Source: Apoda limacodes (taxonomy: Eukaryota > Arthropoda > Insecta > Lepidoptera > Limacodidae). From it: DNA of 64,000 bases. Positions within the stretch are counted from its first letter, which is position 1. Every line of letters begins with the position of its first letter. The notes below the pieces were generated by a model, which worked only from the letters and a program-made list of their open reading frames with translations, did not search any database and was not told where the DNA came from. Positions 43,076 through 54,427 of this stretch are shown piece by piece. Both the position numbers and the translations under genes were made by a program. The DNA lies in NCBI GenBank assembly GCA_946406115.1, contig OX291550.1, forward strand, positions 5,570,803 to 5,634,802, read 5' to 3'.

Positions 43076-43140
43076 AAATGTGATGAAAAACATTGTGTGT
43101 AATACGGGCGGTACAGAAATTACAAACCCGAGTCATTAAA

Positions 43141-43941
43141 ACTTTTTAACCACTTGTTTTATAAATATGAAAAGAATCACCATAATAGAACATTATTAAA
43201 TCTTGGAACCAAAATTGTTTTGAACAAAATCGATTCAAACGTTTTTAAGATCTCAGCAGTAATTTTTCAGTCCACGGAACACTTACTTTATATGTGTGCG
43301 ACAGGCACTCGGCCAGTTTCTTTTGAATAAAATTGTATTACTCAGAGATCCTTCTGTTTATTTTTCGATGTAACATTTAAAATACAGTGTTTTTTTACGT
43401 TACGTAATGATTAGTCAGAGCTAATTACGTCTAACTAATTAAAAGAAATATCCATTAAAAGTAACCTTTTTTATTAGAAAATGTTTTGTACTATTTTGTC
43501 CATTCTTTTACAAAAGAAAACAGCATATTAAGTGAAACAAAAATAAAACAAGGAAGGTATTCCGGCCTCAACTCCGCCAATAAAATAAAAGGAGCTTGAG
43601 TTAGTTTGTGAACTAAATAAACTTCCGTCAAGAGTTTCTGTTTGTACTAGAACAAAGGTCGATTTATTTATGTTTCAAGGATCTCTGTGAAAATTTAAGA
43701 ATTCTTATTTTTTTTTTTCAGTTTCATACATCTTATACAACGTGATTCTGTACCTACCACTCACGATCATTAGTCCTGTCCTGCGATGAAGATCATATTC
43801 GGTTGTCACGTTCTGTGGTAATTCTTGTGTGCGGTTTACTCACAAACATGTTTGTATTTGATTCATATTGCCATAGGAACAATTTGCTTAATACATGTCG
43901 GCGGCAATGATTCATGAGTACAGAAGCTACACAGAGCGTAA
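43141..43941. other. No supported gene; one splice-like site
   Basis: A strong acceptor-like tract (eleven T then CAG, ending 43721) precedes a 21-codon open frame (YILYNVILYLPLTII) ending TGA at 43786. It is too short to call an exon. Confidence 0.25.
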
Positions 43942-44193
43942 GTGCGTCACGTGGACAACGATACTAGCGACACCTACTTTTCAATAGTGGTGCCATACTC
44001 GGTGGCGCTCTTAACAGAGTCTTGGCGCTGTGTTCTCGGAGATCGTGCACCAGTCAAGGACAGACAAGGCAGACACAAGCCTGACAAGGGATACTATACT
44101 GTTGAAGAATTCAATAAAGATAATTATGCCTGGAATAAAAGGTATGGGCCCAATGCAGGACATCAATCTATGACTTGTGTAGTTGATAATTAA
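43942..44193 (+). CDS. Unidentified 83-codon frame, possible exon or element relic
   Basis: Open from directly after a TAA to TAA at 44191-44193. The composition is that of a folded soluble protein (LLTESWRCVLGDRAPVKD, KGYYTVEEFNKDNYAW, NKRYGPNAGHQSMTC), with Trp, Tyr, Cys and charged residues, unlike AT-rich noise. It has no ATG start; GTG 43942 is merely the first codon. An acceptor-like TTTTCAATAG at about 43990 would open an exon starting VPYSVALLTES. I do not recognise a family. The neighbouring sequence (44200-45950) has repeat tails, so a mobile-element C-terminus is as likely as a host exon. Confidence 0.35.
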   Translation: MRHVDNDTSDTYFSIVVPYSVALLTESWRCVLGDRAPVKDRQGRHKPDKGYYTVEEFNKDNYAWNKRYGPNAGHQSMTCVVDN

Positions 44194-44458
44194 TGACACA
44201 TTACGATCAGGGGATGCACCATGGATAGTCGTCCACCGTTGGCTCCTTGGTGTTGAGGGGATTCTGGATGGGGGTGGTTATGGCGGATAGACGTGTACAT
44301 GTATGTGTGTTTACACATATTTGCATAGATTTTGTATATTTGGTGGCATGGTTCCTGCGTGATTGATGGTAACAGGTGTACACCCGGGAAGTTTCTTGTT
44401 ACTTCTTCTACCCTTAGGCTTGTTTTTGAAGTGACAGTACGTTAAATGGTGTATAAAG

Positions 44459-44560
44459 TCAAAGACAAAGTCAAAGTCAAAATGGTTTATTCAAATAAGG
44501 ATTTTACAATCACTTTTGAATCGTCAAAGTTATAAAATATTATTTTTTATGTTGCCGGAC
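44459..44560 (-). repeat. 3' tail of a CR1/RTE-like element, minus
   Basis: The minus strand reads CTTTGACGATTCAAAAGTGATTG, CCTTATTTGAATAAACC, then a (TTTGAC)-type tail at the left edge. The plus-strand relative is at 45820-45950. Confidence 0.65.
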
Positions 44561-44589
44561 TGTTGTGTGGGAGCTGGACTACTTCATGA

Positions 44590-44700
44590 TATACAACGTC
44601 TGTGAGTATGTGTAAGCATATGGGTATGTGTGCACGTTTGTGTGATGCGCTCTCTCGCATTTGGAGCCTATCTGGCGCTGGGCGGCCGATGGTGGATTGC
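44590..44700 (+). repeat. Dispersed repeat shared with 59930-60005
   Basis: GTATGTGTGCACGTTTGTGTGATGC, CTCTC and TGGGCGGCCGA appear in matching order at 59930-60005. Diverged. Confidence 0.4.
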
Positions 44701-45249
44701 AGTGGGTTATTTATACTATATTTATTATATTATTATAGTTGTACCTATGTAAGTTAATACATATGTATATGTATATTTTTTCTAGTTGTATCAATTTTTG
44801 ATACACTGTCTGTGTTTTTATGTATATTTATGTGTGTCTTTGTGTATGTATTTATATATTTAATTAGTAATAATATTGTAAGAAATTTGATAATTTAGTA
44901 AATGCTTTTGATCTTCTAATCTTCTCCTCTTATCTAAATATTTTCGAAAGCAACTATAAATCAGTTTTAAGTGTTCGCCGTGTGATGTTAAATGTAAACT
45001 TGTGTGTGTAAATCTCGAAAAATCATGAATCGGATTTATATTTTATATTTTGTTCCTTAGCTACTCACATTTTAACTAGTACAATCGAAGTGGCGCGTGC
45101 GTCAGATCGTTACGTTCCCTAAAAAATGAGTGAAGCGATGGCTGATTCATGTGCCATACTTTTAAACGGGTGCCGCCTGTGGAGACTGGTCTGTTCTTGC
45201 AAACTTCTTTATATTCTTAGTAATTATCAATATTTATCGCATTAATAAT
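44701..45249. other. Gene-free stretch
   Basis: AT-rich, partly (TATGTAT)-like simple sequence. No gene. Confidence 0.4.
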
Positions 45250-45490
45250 ATACTAGATTTTGCCTGCGGTTCCACCCGCCCTAAATTCAGTCATAGGTGT
45301 AGGATTTCAACGGCAACTCCTCGATTATGGGGAATTAAATAATAACGGATAATACTTGACGTTTTCAAGTAGCTTATGTCCTTTTTCGGGACTCAAACTA
45401 TCTGCATGCCAAATTTCATCTTGATCGCTACAGCGGTTTCAGCGTGAAGAGGTAACAGACAGATTTACTTTCGCATTTAAAATATTTATT
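45250..45490 (-). repeat. GCAAAAGCTAGT-ending dispersed repeat, minus
   Basis: TACTAGATTTTGCCTGCGG at the left is the inverted family end. CAACGGCAACTCC, CATGCCAAATTTCATC and TTTACTTTCGCATTT follow. Confidence 0.6.
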
Positions 45491-45819
45491 ATTATGTTAT
45501 ATTTATGGATAGTATAGATAGTTTTAAGTAGGTATATGTAAGTCTATCTATGTACATATGTTTGTGCAAAAATATAATTATGATGTCGCTAATGCCACTA
45601 GTACTATTAAATATCGTCATACTCTTAAGTATCTGAATTCCTTCACTCGATTGACGATATTTGACGCTTCACATGGTGCGCCCCCTATGCTATATAAAAA
45701 CAAAAAATAATAATTGACATGTTTGATTTTGTTTTTAGTAGCTTACTAACTTATTTATATTACTTACTAAGTGTTTCGGTACATATTGTATACTATTTAC
45801 CTTATTATCAAAGTGTTGT

Positions 45820-45950
45820 ATAATTACTTTGAATAGAACTTCTTGCCAGCTCTTCTTGGCAGATATGAACATTGGTTTCATTGTATTGACGATTCAAAAG
45901 TGTTCTTAGAAACCTATTTGAATAAATATTGTTTGGTTTGATTGAGTCTT
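45820..45950 (+). repeat. 3' tail of a CR1/RTE-like element, plus
   Basis: TTGCCAGCTCTTCTTGGCAG, TGAACATTGGTTTCA, GACGATTCAAAAGTG and CCTATTTGAATAAATATTG, then a TTTGGTTTGATT tail: the standard lepidopteran LINE tail arrangement by memory. Confidence 0.65.
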
Positions 45951-47207
45951 GCCAAGACCATTGCGCAGTGAACAAGTGCCACTAAACTGTTGTTAGGCTT
46001 TGTTAGCTTGTAATAAAATAGTATAGTAGTATAGTAATAGTAAAATAGTGATAAAATGTGATTTGAGTGTAAGTGCCGATTGTTATAATTATTACCTTGA
46101 TTGAGGCAGTGTTCCCGGGTTGTTGTTCTTCTCAAGGCAAAGCGGGTGAAAGTTTATGCCTTTCTAAGGGTTTTGGGACCATACACCTCTGTAGATCTCG
46201 AAGAAAAGTAATAGCCAAATAAAAGTGACCCTCACAGCAAATTTTGAGTTTATTTCAGTTTCTTATAAACTGTGTTCAGCTACAGAATAGAGTAAATAGC
46301 TTAATAGAAACTGTGTTATAAGTAACTGACAGGTTAAGGTGTGGATCCTACCCAAAATGGAAGTAAACTGACTAGGTTTAACAACCGTTCCGTATTCGAG
46401 TTCAAAATTTGTTCAAATTCATTAATGTAAAATATTAAAAAAGTAATAAATAAATCATTTAGAGTAGGTTTCTTAAGAGGTATAATCTAAATAAGGCTTT
46501 GGCGACTTGGCATGGCGTTTTTGTCGACGAGTTTGCTGGATCTTACTGTGAGTACCTAGTAAGTAACGTATTCGCGACCGAACAACAATACCGCAATTTT
46601 TTAACAATAACCCTTATAAGGAACATGGCCTTTCATGATTTATCCACTTTATATTTTTTTAGTGAATTTAGAGTAGGATTAATACATAAGTTAAAAAAAA
46701 AAATTGAAAAATATTATTACAAATATTGTATTTCTTTTGAAATTTATGTTTTTTATATTTTTTTATTTTAATACGAGGTACTGGTATCACTTATTGATTC
46801 TTACTTAATTTGACCATTTTTTAAATACTAATTTTGATTTTATTATAACGCATACCGACACGACTATAATAACAAATAATAATCATTGTTCTGTTCCTAT
46901 TTACTTGTATCAATAAAACTGATTTGAAATTTTCAAAATATTAAACTAATATTTATTTTTTCAAAAAAGTTAATTAAAAATCGGACTCGGACATATATTT
47001 ATACTTATTCTAATTTCTCATAAAAACATTATAATATAACGTTACTTCACAAAAATATACTTTGTGGAGTTTTTCATATAAAACTTGACAAACTGATTTT
47101 TTTTATTATATTCCACGACAGAGGTAATATCAACCAACATACCGCAGAAATTTCTAGTGTCCTGTAAAAGACAAACAAGCGCCACGGACTATATGATGTG
47201 GTCCCAT
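45951..47207. other. Gene-free stretch
   Basis: AT-rich. Frames at 45914-46135 and 46499-46771 are low-complexity. Confidence 0.4.
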
Positions 47208-47420
47208 TTTTTAGAATTCAGTAGCCGAATGGGAAACACGGAACCCTTATAAATCCGTCATATTTGTTCGTATGTCACAGCCTTATAAGTCCGCTGTCTT
47301 TGCATCAATTCTTAACAAATTTGACAGATAGGTGTCTATTGTAAACCAACATACAAATTTTTTACGTATCTCAATTCTTATTTTACGGAAGAGAACGGAA
47401 CTAAATGCACGTTTGACACG
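47208..47420 (+). repeat. GGGTTCCGTA-family repeat, left part only
   Basis: TTTTAGAATTCAGTAGCCG, ACACGGAACCCTTATA and CGTCATATTTGTTCG. The hairpin end is missing. Confidence 0.5.
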
Positions 47421-47684
47421 TAAAGTCGCGGTCTGAAAATGTTAACCTCCTTAAGGTTCAAAATTGCATGCACACATCTGTGTCACAAGTTCGATAAGCG
47501 ACTTGTTTTAGCCTTGTAATATATATTATTACTTCCATAACAAAAGAAAACAAAAGTATAATATTGTTGTACTATAATAACTTCCATCCCTACATTACTT
47601 GATTCTATGGTATGGTATTTGTTGTTTTAAAATGACTTACGAAAAATTGAAAATTAAAAAAAAAATTAATGGTTTGAGTAGTTT

Positions 47685-47785
47685 CATACCATCAAGGTGC
47701 CAAACAAGCTTATGGCCTACCCGATGTTAAGCGGTTACCACCTATAAACGCTCACGACACCAAGGCTATTACTTGCGCGTTATAT
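47685..47785 (-). mobile_element. 3'-end tag of the endonuclease-RT element family
   Basis: TACCATCAAGGTGCCAAACAAGC, CCTACCCGATGTTAAGCGG, CGCTCACGACACCAAGG and CTTGCGCGTTAT correspond to 23980-24075. Confidence 0.8.
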
Positions 47786-47859
47786 ACCATAGAGACGAGA
47801 AAAAAACGAAAAACAAAGAAAAAAAAACTCAAACATTCTTGTTTATTGAAAAAAAAATA

Positions 47860-48345
47860 AGTGTTTTCATATCTAGTATAACCTCCATCTGCGGCTGTAA
47901 CGGCACGTAGTCTATCTAGCATAGATGAGGCAAGGCGTGCGCACAGATCAGTCCCCCTAATGTCCCATACCTGAGTACATTGTGATCTAAGGGTTTCTTT
48001 TATTCTGACAGTCCCAGCGTTGAACCATCGGCAGACCGAGCAAGTCATCGAATGAGACGAATATCACGATGCATGTTGAACGATGCCATACTAGCCCGGG
48101 CTGTGTGTATTGGCGCATTATCCTGGATGTAATCAATTGAAAAGTCTTCTGTAGGATACACAACGTGCAAGGTAGGAACCATCACTTCTTCCTAATTGAC
48201 TTTAATGTTAAAGGTTTTTTCGTCGCTAAATAGAACCTTTGCCCAATCAAAATCAAGATATTGTTGTGCAAAACTAAGCCGCGCCGCTTTATCTTCGTAA
48301 TGTCGGATAATATTAGTTATTTGTGCAGCTGTAAGTATTGGCCGT
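47860..48345 (-). pseudogene. IS630/Tc1-superfamily transposase relic
   Basis: Minus-strand pieces in order: RPILTAAQITNIIRHYEDKA, SFAQQYLDFDWAKVLFSDEKTF (first catalytic Asp, about 48209-48270), a stop, SIDYIQDNAPIHTARA (second Asp in QDNAPIH, about 48090-48135), then frameshifts and a deletion that removes the third acidic region, and finally LRSQCTQVWDIRGTDLCARL and LDRLRAVTAADGGYTRY (47860-47985), the conserved C-terminus. The N-terminal DNA-binding domain is absent beyond 48345. Distinct from the Tc1-like element at 30241. No TIRs identified. Inactive. Confidence 0.85.
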
Positions 48346-50454
48346 TGTGACGTATCCTAGCCTTTAATATTGGATCCGCGAAGTTAAAGAATATATAGTT
48401 AAATTTTACCATTTTATTAATAATAACTTTTGGTCTCGAAAACTTATTTTACCTATAATATATATTATATATAATATAATACGCATCGATTCACTCACAC
48501 AGACGAACACACATACATACGTCACCTTCCTACACGCGCGTCATCGGTCTTATAAAACCGTTTTGGACTGGGCGCGCCACATTGCTGTTCAAAGCGAACC
48601 GACGTCGCTCGAATTTTATTAATTTGTTGTAATTAAATTTTATCACAATGTAGAACATATGTTCAAGTGTAAAATTACGGAACCCCAAAATTAGGTAAGT
48701 TCAATAAATCTCTGCATCTTTACCAATTACAATTACATACAATTACAATTTCTTATAACATTTTATTGCCTTTACTTACTTATTTATCACTTAACTAAAA
48801 TAAGTAACCTCGAGGGGCGGTCAGCAATATTCCGTCTGCCATGTACCGCTGCAAACGTGAAGTAAAACATTCGCAATTACGAGGTTGTCGTTCAAACGAT
48901 AAGCTTTTAATTAAGCACAGCTTTTGACTTTTAGTCTTCGCACGCATGTTGTTTTAGAGCTTTTCCGTCAAATATTTAATTTTTTTGTTTTGGTAAAAAG
49001 TGCTTTTAGTTATTTGGCCACTCTCCCCTTTTTACAAACATTCATTAAAATATGTTTCTAAATGAACATCAAAATTCGAGGCTATGTGCCTATATATTGG
49101 AAATTTCATACAAATATTAGAAATTTTTCCTGTTCCCGACAATGTAGCGAGTTTATGACAAGTTACATAGTGTGGACATTAGTTGTAGTGTCAGAAAAAG
49201 ACTATGCAACGAGACGCAGTCGTTGTAAAAGAACGAGGGTAGTGAGAAATTGCCCTCACCACACCGGTTTTCATTCCTCAGTTCACCCGTGAAGTTGGCG
49301 CATGCAACTGTGCCGAAATCTTACCTAATCTTACTACGATAAGAATTGCACGAAACATTTAAACATATGGTTAACAACCGCAAAAGTTAAAATAAAATGA
49401 GAAATTCAAAATATTTCATTGAAACGAACATAGTTATTAATTTATAAAGTTTGCTGAACAATGGTAAAGTTTATTTAATTACAAATTAATTCATTAGCAA
49501 ACATTAAACCTTAATCATAAAGTAATGTATTATTCCTTAAACATTACAAAGTTTATAATTACTTTTCATTTAATTTAGGCATAACATGAAACAAATTTCC
49601 AGCATCAATATATCCAAGAACTGGGCGGATATTGCAAAAGTTAGTTCCAAGCCAACTTAAAACTTCAAACGAGAAACTTTTAAATTATTTCTTCGCTCCG
49701 ATAAGCTAAAACTGTAAGTCGAAAACAACCTCTGTAAATCAAGAATTTGGAATTCTCTCATTGATTTTTTGTTTAACAATGTAACTGTGAAACTGATTTG
49801 AAACAAAATACACTGTACGTACATATCTTAATTTACGGTTCTGTGGCCAATTTTAGTTCTAATGTTGTAATGTTGTACACTGGGTGAATAGTTACTTATA
49901 TTGGATGACTAAAAATATAGTTATTAAGAACCGAATCTGTTAAATATTATTAATTATTATTATTACTTATTATTTATTGCTGTGTGTTCACTATATTTCA
50001 GCAGATAATTGATACACTAAAAAAAAATTGCTGAAATAACCTATATTGTTAACATGTGTTACTTAAACATGTAAATTGGTTGTGGATACTAAAGGAAACG
50101 GCGTAAATAACTTTCAATTTATTTGAATTTACGTACTTAATTGTCGATTTTACAAAACTTTTATGTATGACCTATACATACTAATATTTTAATTCTACCA
50201 TAGTTTTTACATTCAGTGTAAAAATGCAACATTATTTTTCAACAACTATTTAAAATGTATGAAAGAAGCAACTTTTTCATACAATTTTGTTTGATCAGCT
50301 GATTGATTTATAATTAATTGATAATTATAATACAAACTTTGTTTTTTTATAATATATAAGCGCTGAGCTTAAAATAAGTTACACACAAAACATGCTTAAA
50401 GTAGGTATACTTTGACAGAAATAATGAATTTTTTTCCAAGAAAATTAATATGTC
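48346..50454. other. No supported gene; promoter-like block near 48480-48610
   Basis: The sequence changes abruptly at 48346 (TGTGACGTATCC). A TATAAAA-type motif (about 48552) followed by GC-richer DNA (GGACTGGGCGCGCC) could be the promoter part of a solo LTR, but no TG...CA pair with a target duplication was found. The rest is AT-rich. Confidence 0.25.
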
Positions 50455-50540
50455 TCCTACAGAGTTCTGCCACCTTTATCTCGAACGATTGCTCAATTTA
50501 TCAATATAACTTCCTTGGCAAAGATTAAATAGAAGAAGTC
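50455..50540 (+). repeat. Dispersed repeat shared with 59600-59695
   Basis: ATCTCGAACGATTGCTCAATT, TATCAATA, then CTTGGCAAAGATTAAAT recur at 59629-59692. Confidence 0.65.
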
Positions 50541-50901
50541 AGATAATTTTTAAAATATTTTACGTACTATTTTAAGGAATCGTTTTTGAAAATATCCAAA
50601 TCCCAAGGTCCCTTAGAAATTTTATGAATTTTGATATTATTATATGTTTTATAATATCCATTATATTACAATTTTTTTGTGCATAAGTCTGTAAAGTATT
50701 GCAGGATGGTCCGATGGGCTTAAAGATGGATCCTATTACGAATTCTTTGATGACTTTACCGATTTACGATGAACACTATAACAAAAAGGAAGGTTAACTA
50801 TTAGACGTAAGACATTGCATCGTAAAAGCCATAAAATACACTGAGCTCAGAATCATTAAAACTAAACAACAGGGTCCCTACTCTACTACGGTATATTCTT
50901 G

Positions 50902-50961
50902 CAAAAGCTCTATGTTACAGTAAGGAGGTATCAAAAGCTCCATGTTACAGTAAGGAGGTAT
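50902..50961 (+). repeat. 30-bp tandem duplication
   Basis: CAAAAGCTCTATGTTACAG, TAAGGAGGTAT is immediately repeated with one substitution (T to C). Confidence 0.9.
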
Positions 50962-51494
50962 CAAAAATTAGAGCGGGTAAGTATCCGATATTAACACACA
51001 CACTGTTATTTTTTTTACAGGTATTAGAGGTAACGCTAATATGAATAAATTAAATAACTGTCCCTATACATTCCCGCGGGAACAGTTTCCTACACTGCGC
51101 TGGATCCGCCGTGAAGAGGTGTCCTTAGGAACTTTCATTTTCTTGGTATTACTCAATATGACACCTTTAGTTGTGCCTTATCGAGGTAAGCAGAGCTGTG
51201 AGGGAAACGGGATTCGAACTCGCACCACGTCTGAGTAACTTATGCCGCAATTGAACAAAAATAAATGTGTTTGTAATAAAACCTGGGGATGGCTCGACTC
51301 CTGATGGGTGTCTTTTATTCTCCAGGCACAGTCCTTCTGAGGTTGTATTAATTATCATTACTTGCTTTATTCTCTAATACCATGAAAAAACAATTATTTT
51401 TCATCTCAATTACAAGAAATCCATCCTGTGGAAAAATATAAAGACAACTGACTTCTCATGTCTTTGAACCTTGAGCATTTTTCGCTTTCAAATC
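50962..51494. other. No supported gene
   Basis: A minus-strand GAGTTCGAATCCC (about 51213) is a good pol III B box, but no A box or tail makes it a SINE. The 65-codon frame at 51041-51238 overlaps it. Confidence 0.35.
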
Positions 51495-51720
51495 TCTTTT
51501 TAACCGACTTCAAAAAAAGGAGGAGCGTCTCAATTAAAAATAAAAAAAACTTTTTTACAAAAAAACAACCTGCTTCAAAAAGATGCACTAAAAAGGTAAA
51601 AATAATTACTTATTTCCAAAAATCTGATCTGAATTATAGTTTGAAGTTGGTGTCTATGTACCTATGTTTACCTATGTTTATAACACGCTTCACTTGGAAG
51701 AAATATAGTCTGGACTAGCA
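51495..51720 (+). repeat. Dispersed repeat (ACCGACTTCAAAAAAAGGAGG family)
   Basis: TTAACCGACTTCAAAAAAAG, GGAGGAGCGTCTCAATT, AAAAATCTGATCTGAATT and AGTTGGTGTCTATGTACC. The right half is shared with 34322-34400. Confidence 0.65.
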
Positions 51721-51912
51721 CTTTTTATCCCGGAAAATGCAAAAGTTCTCGCAGAAATTACATACACATAATTGAGCTGAAATTTTGCACGGAGAGAAGA
51801 TTCCACTTGAACGAAGCATAGCTGCTGCTATAACAAAGTGCCCGTAAAAAATCCCACGTCGAAAACCAAATTTAGGGCGGGTGGAGCTGCTGGTAAAAGC
51901 TAGTAATTTAAT
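51721..51912 (+). repeat. GCAAAAGCTAGT-ending dispersed repeat
   Basis: CTTTTTATCCCGGAAAATGC, AAAAGTTCTCGCAG, ATTTAGGGCGGGTGGAGC, then GGTAAAAGCTAGT. Confidence 0.65.
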
Positions 51913-52911
51913 ATATTTCATAGGTTGTTGTTTGACGGAATAAATTCGATATATCTAATAAGGTTCTGATTTTGACAGAATAATTCAATATTAAATATAT
52001 CTTATTCTTTCTACATCTATAATTACTTTTTTGATGCTAGTGGTGCAAAAGTTACCAGAAAAGGACGAGGTTTAGAATAAAAGTATCCAATAAAATCGAG
52101 TTATTTGACTATGAATCTAATGTTCGCAGATGATGTAATTTTTTTGTAATAGTCATTATTTTGTTGCTCTGTGATAAGCATACGTATAAAACTCTAGTCC
52201 AATTTCTGTCCAATACAGCGTTATTGCTAGCTCGAAGCAAAACTGGTTGTTTGTTTCAAGAGCTGTTTGGCTTCCACCGTGTCGTTTCTCCTATATTGCT
52301 TTTCTGTCGGTATCCAGTGTTTGTACTCGACTGTATCGTCATAGATATAATAAATCTTTTCGGGTTTTGATATTTTTATTTTATTATTATGGTTTGTCCT
52401 TCTATTTGCTAATTAAAAAAAAAACAGCTCACCAGTCAGTAATATTTAAGTAATAATTTATTTAAACCTATTATCTTATTATTTTATTAATAAGTAATTT
52501 AGGGTATAAGTAATTTTTCTAAGAATTATTTTAGCAGGCATATATTTTAAATTTTGACTGATTATACCCAAAACAGTAGTTACATGTAAGGTACAAGTGC
52601 GTGCAATGTTCCTATTCCAGTAATACTAGACTGACGAGCAAAAATAACTAGTCATTTACATAGACGATAATATTTCCTAAACAACTCATGATAGCTCTCT
52701 GAAGTCAAAGAAATATTGTGGCGTACTGTAATCACTTATATAATTATTTGTGTGTAAAATAAAACTCTTTATAATCTATTGTTTTTGCCATGTTTACTAG
52801 TTTATGAAATTTGTCGTTTATATAGGTGAATAGTTATTTTTGCTTGTGAGTGTATTACTATGATGAATAAATTGTGAGAAATCTATCAAACTATCGTATA
52901 TATAAAAAACC
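51913..52911. other. Gene-free stretch
   Basis: AT-rich. Frames at 52161-52453 show no domain. Confidence 0.4.
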
Positions 52912-52995
52912 GGCCAAGAGCGAGTTGGACTCGCGCATCGAGGGTTTCCGTATCACCAAGGAATGCACGAGTCCGACTACCACTTTGACCGGTTT
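52912..52995. repeat. Short palindromic remnant of the GGGTTCCGTA family
   Basis: CCGGCCAAGAGCGAGTTGG (minus-strand hairpin end) is followed within 50 bp by ACGAGTCCGACTACC and TTTGACCGG (plus-strand end), so two element ends face each other with only TTTCCGTATCACC-like sequence between. Confidence 0.6.
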
Positions 52996-53878
52996 CCATT
53001 ATTTGTTGTTCTTATAAAGCCTAACGAACCTTAACTTAAATCGTTGTAAGTTTAACCTGTGTATAACCGTTTTTACGAAAAAGCAAAAACCACAAAAACA
53101 TAATCTTCATTACCTACTTAAATATGATAATCCAGGTCATGACCTATTTGTGTGCCAAATTTAATCCAAACGAGTTCAGCCATTTATATGTTAAGGGCCT
53201 ACCCAAATGTGCATTGCTGCGTTAAAATCAATTCCATTGTCCTTTTGCAAGTTTGAAATTTGAATAAAAAGATATACCTTTAGACATTATTTACTAGAAA
53301 ATAACTTTTGTTTTTATATCTGTAAAAACACTGCTTCATAAAAAATTCTCAATCGGTATTTTATTCATAATTCTGTGTTTACTTAAAGTAAAAATATAAT
53401 TTATCACTTAAAATGTAAAGTAATCATAAAGCTCATTATTGTAGTAGATTATCTATATCTGATTTTTACGCTTAGCAGTCCTTGAGTTTGAAATATTCTT
53501 TTATCAAAGAAAAATGAACTCTATTTGAGATCAAATCTCCGGTTTCTAAACAAATATCTATATGCCCCGAGTGCTTAATAACAAGATTGAAGTATGTACA
53601 CATCTTAAGCCACTTTGTAACGATCAGAGCATTTTGTACCCTAGTTTACTCGTAGAATCTACTTTATAGGAGAGCATACTCATTGATCTAAATGAGGCTA
53701 GTGTTAAAGAATTTGTTGTAGATGTGTTGAGCTCATCTTTTTTCAGTATCTTCAAAAGCTCCAATTTTACAACCGACGATTACAAGTCATGACAAATAAT
53801 ATGGCGTATCAAAAATCACATCTAAATACCTAGATCCGTACGTCAACGCAGTCAGATCTATTAGTTTATTTTGATTCA
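52996..53878. other. Gene-free stretch
   Basis: AT-rich, no supported feature. Confidence 0.4.
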
Positions 53879-54427
53879 CCACTAAGGTGGCAAACATGCT
53901 TACGGTCCGCCTGATGGTAAGCGGTCACCGTAACCTATAAACGCTTGCAACACCAAGGGTATCATTCGCGCGTTGCTGACTCTTCAAATTATCTAATAAC
54001 TGCTTTCTTGAAGAACCCAATACTGAAGTCCTTAGAGAAAACCTTGGCAGGGAGCTTATTTCACAACCCAATTTTACGCGGGCGGAAGTTTTTCTGAGCG
54101 TCAATACCTCCCCCTGACTCACAATATCTAGTGCCCATCGATGTGTAAGCTACAATAGAAGGTCACCAGTCGAGCGACCGTGGTGAAAGTCATATTGACA
54201 TATTGTCATGTTGATCACACGCCTCATCACCATGATGACGTAAGATGGCAACTTCGATAGAAGACCCCGGTGCCAGACCCCATCGAATGCCTTTGCTATG
54301 TCCAAGCTACATGCCAATGCCTCTCCCTGACTCTCAATGGCTAGTGCCCGTCGGTGTGTGAGATACACTAGCAGGTCACCAGTCAAGCGACCGTGGCGAA
54401 AGCCATATTGACGATCACTGACCAGGT
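53879..54427 (-). pseudogene. 3' segment of copy 4, with internal duplication and deletion
   Basis: From 54427 the minus strand reads VSDRQYGFRHG, GDLLVYLTHRRALAIES, LDIAKAFDGVWHRGLLSKL, then at about 54240 jumps back to RRVIN and HHGRSTGDLL (repeating a segment already read), then at about 54095 jumps forward to the C-terminal NKLPAKVF region and the family 3' end (ACGGTCCGCCTGATGG complement, 53900-53920). No poly-A run remains at 53878. YADD and surroundings are missing. Confidence 0.8.

Noticed and set aside
48346..48740. Solo LTR
   Set aside because: No TG...CA pair with a target duplication could be found; kept only as a hypothesis in the findings.
51195..51240. Minus-strand tRNA or SINE from a B box GAGTTCGAATCCC
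   Set aside because: No A box at the right distance and no recognised tail.
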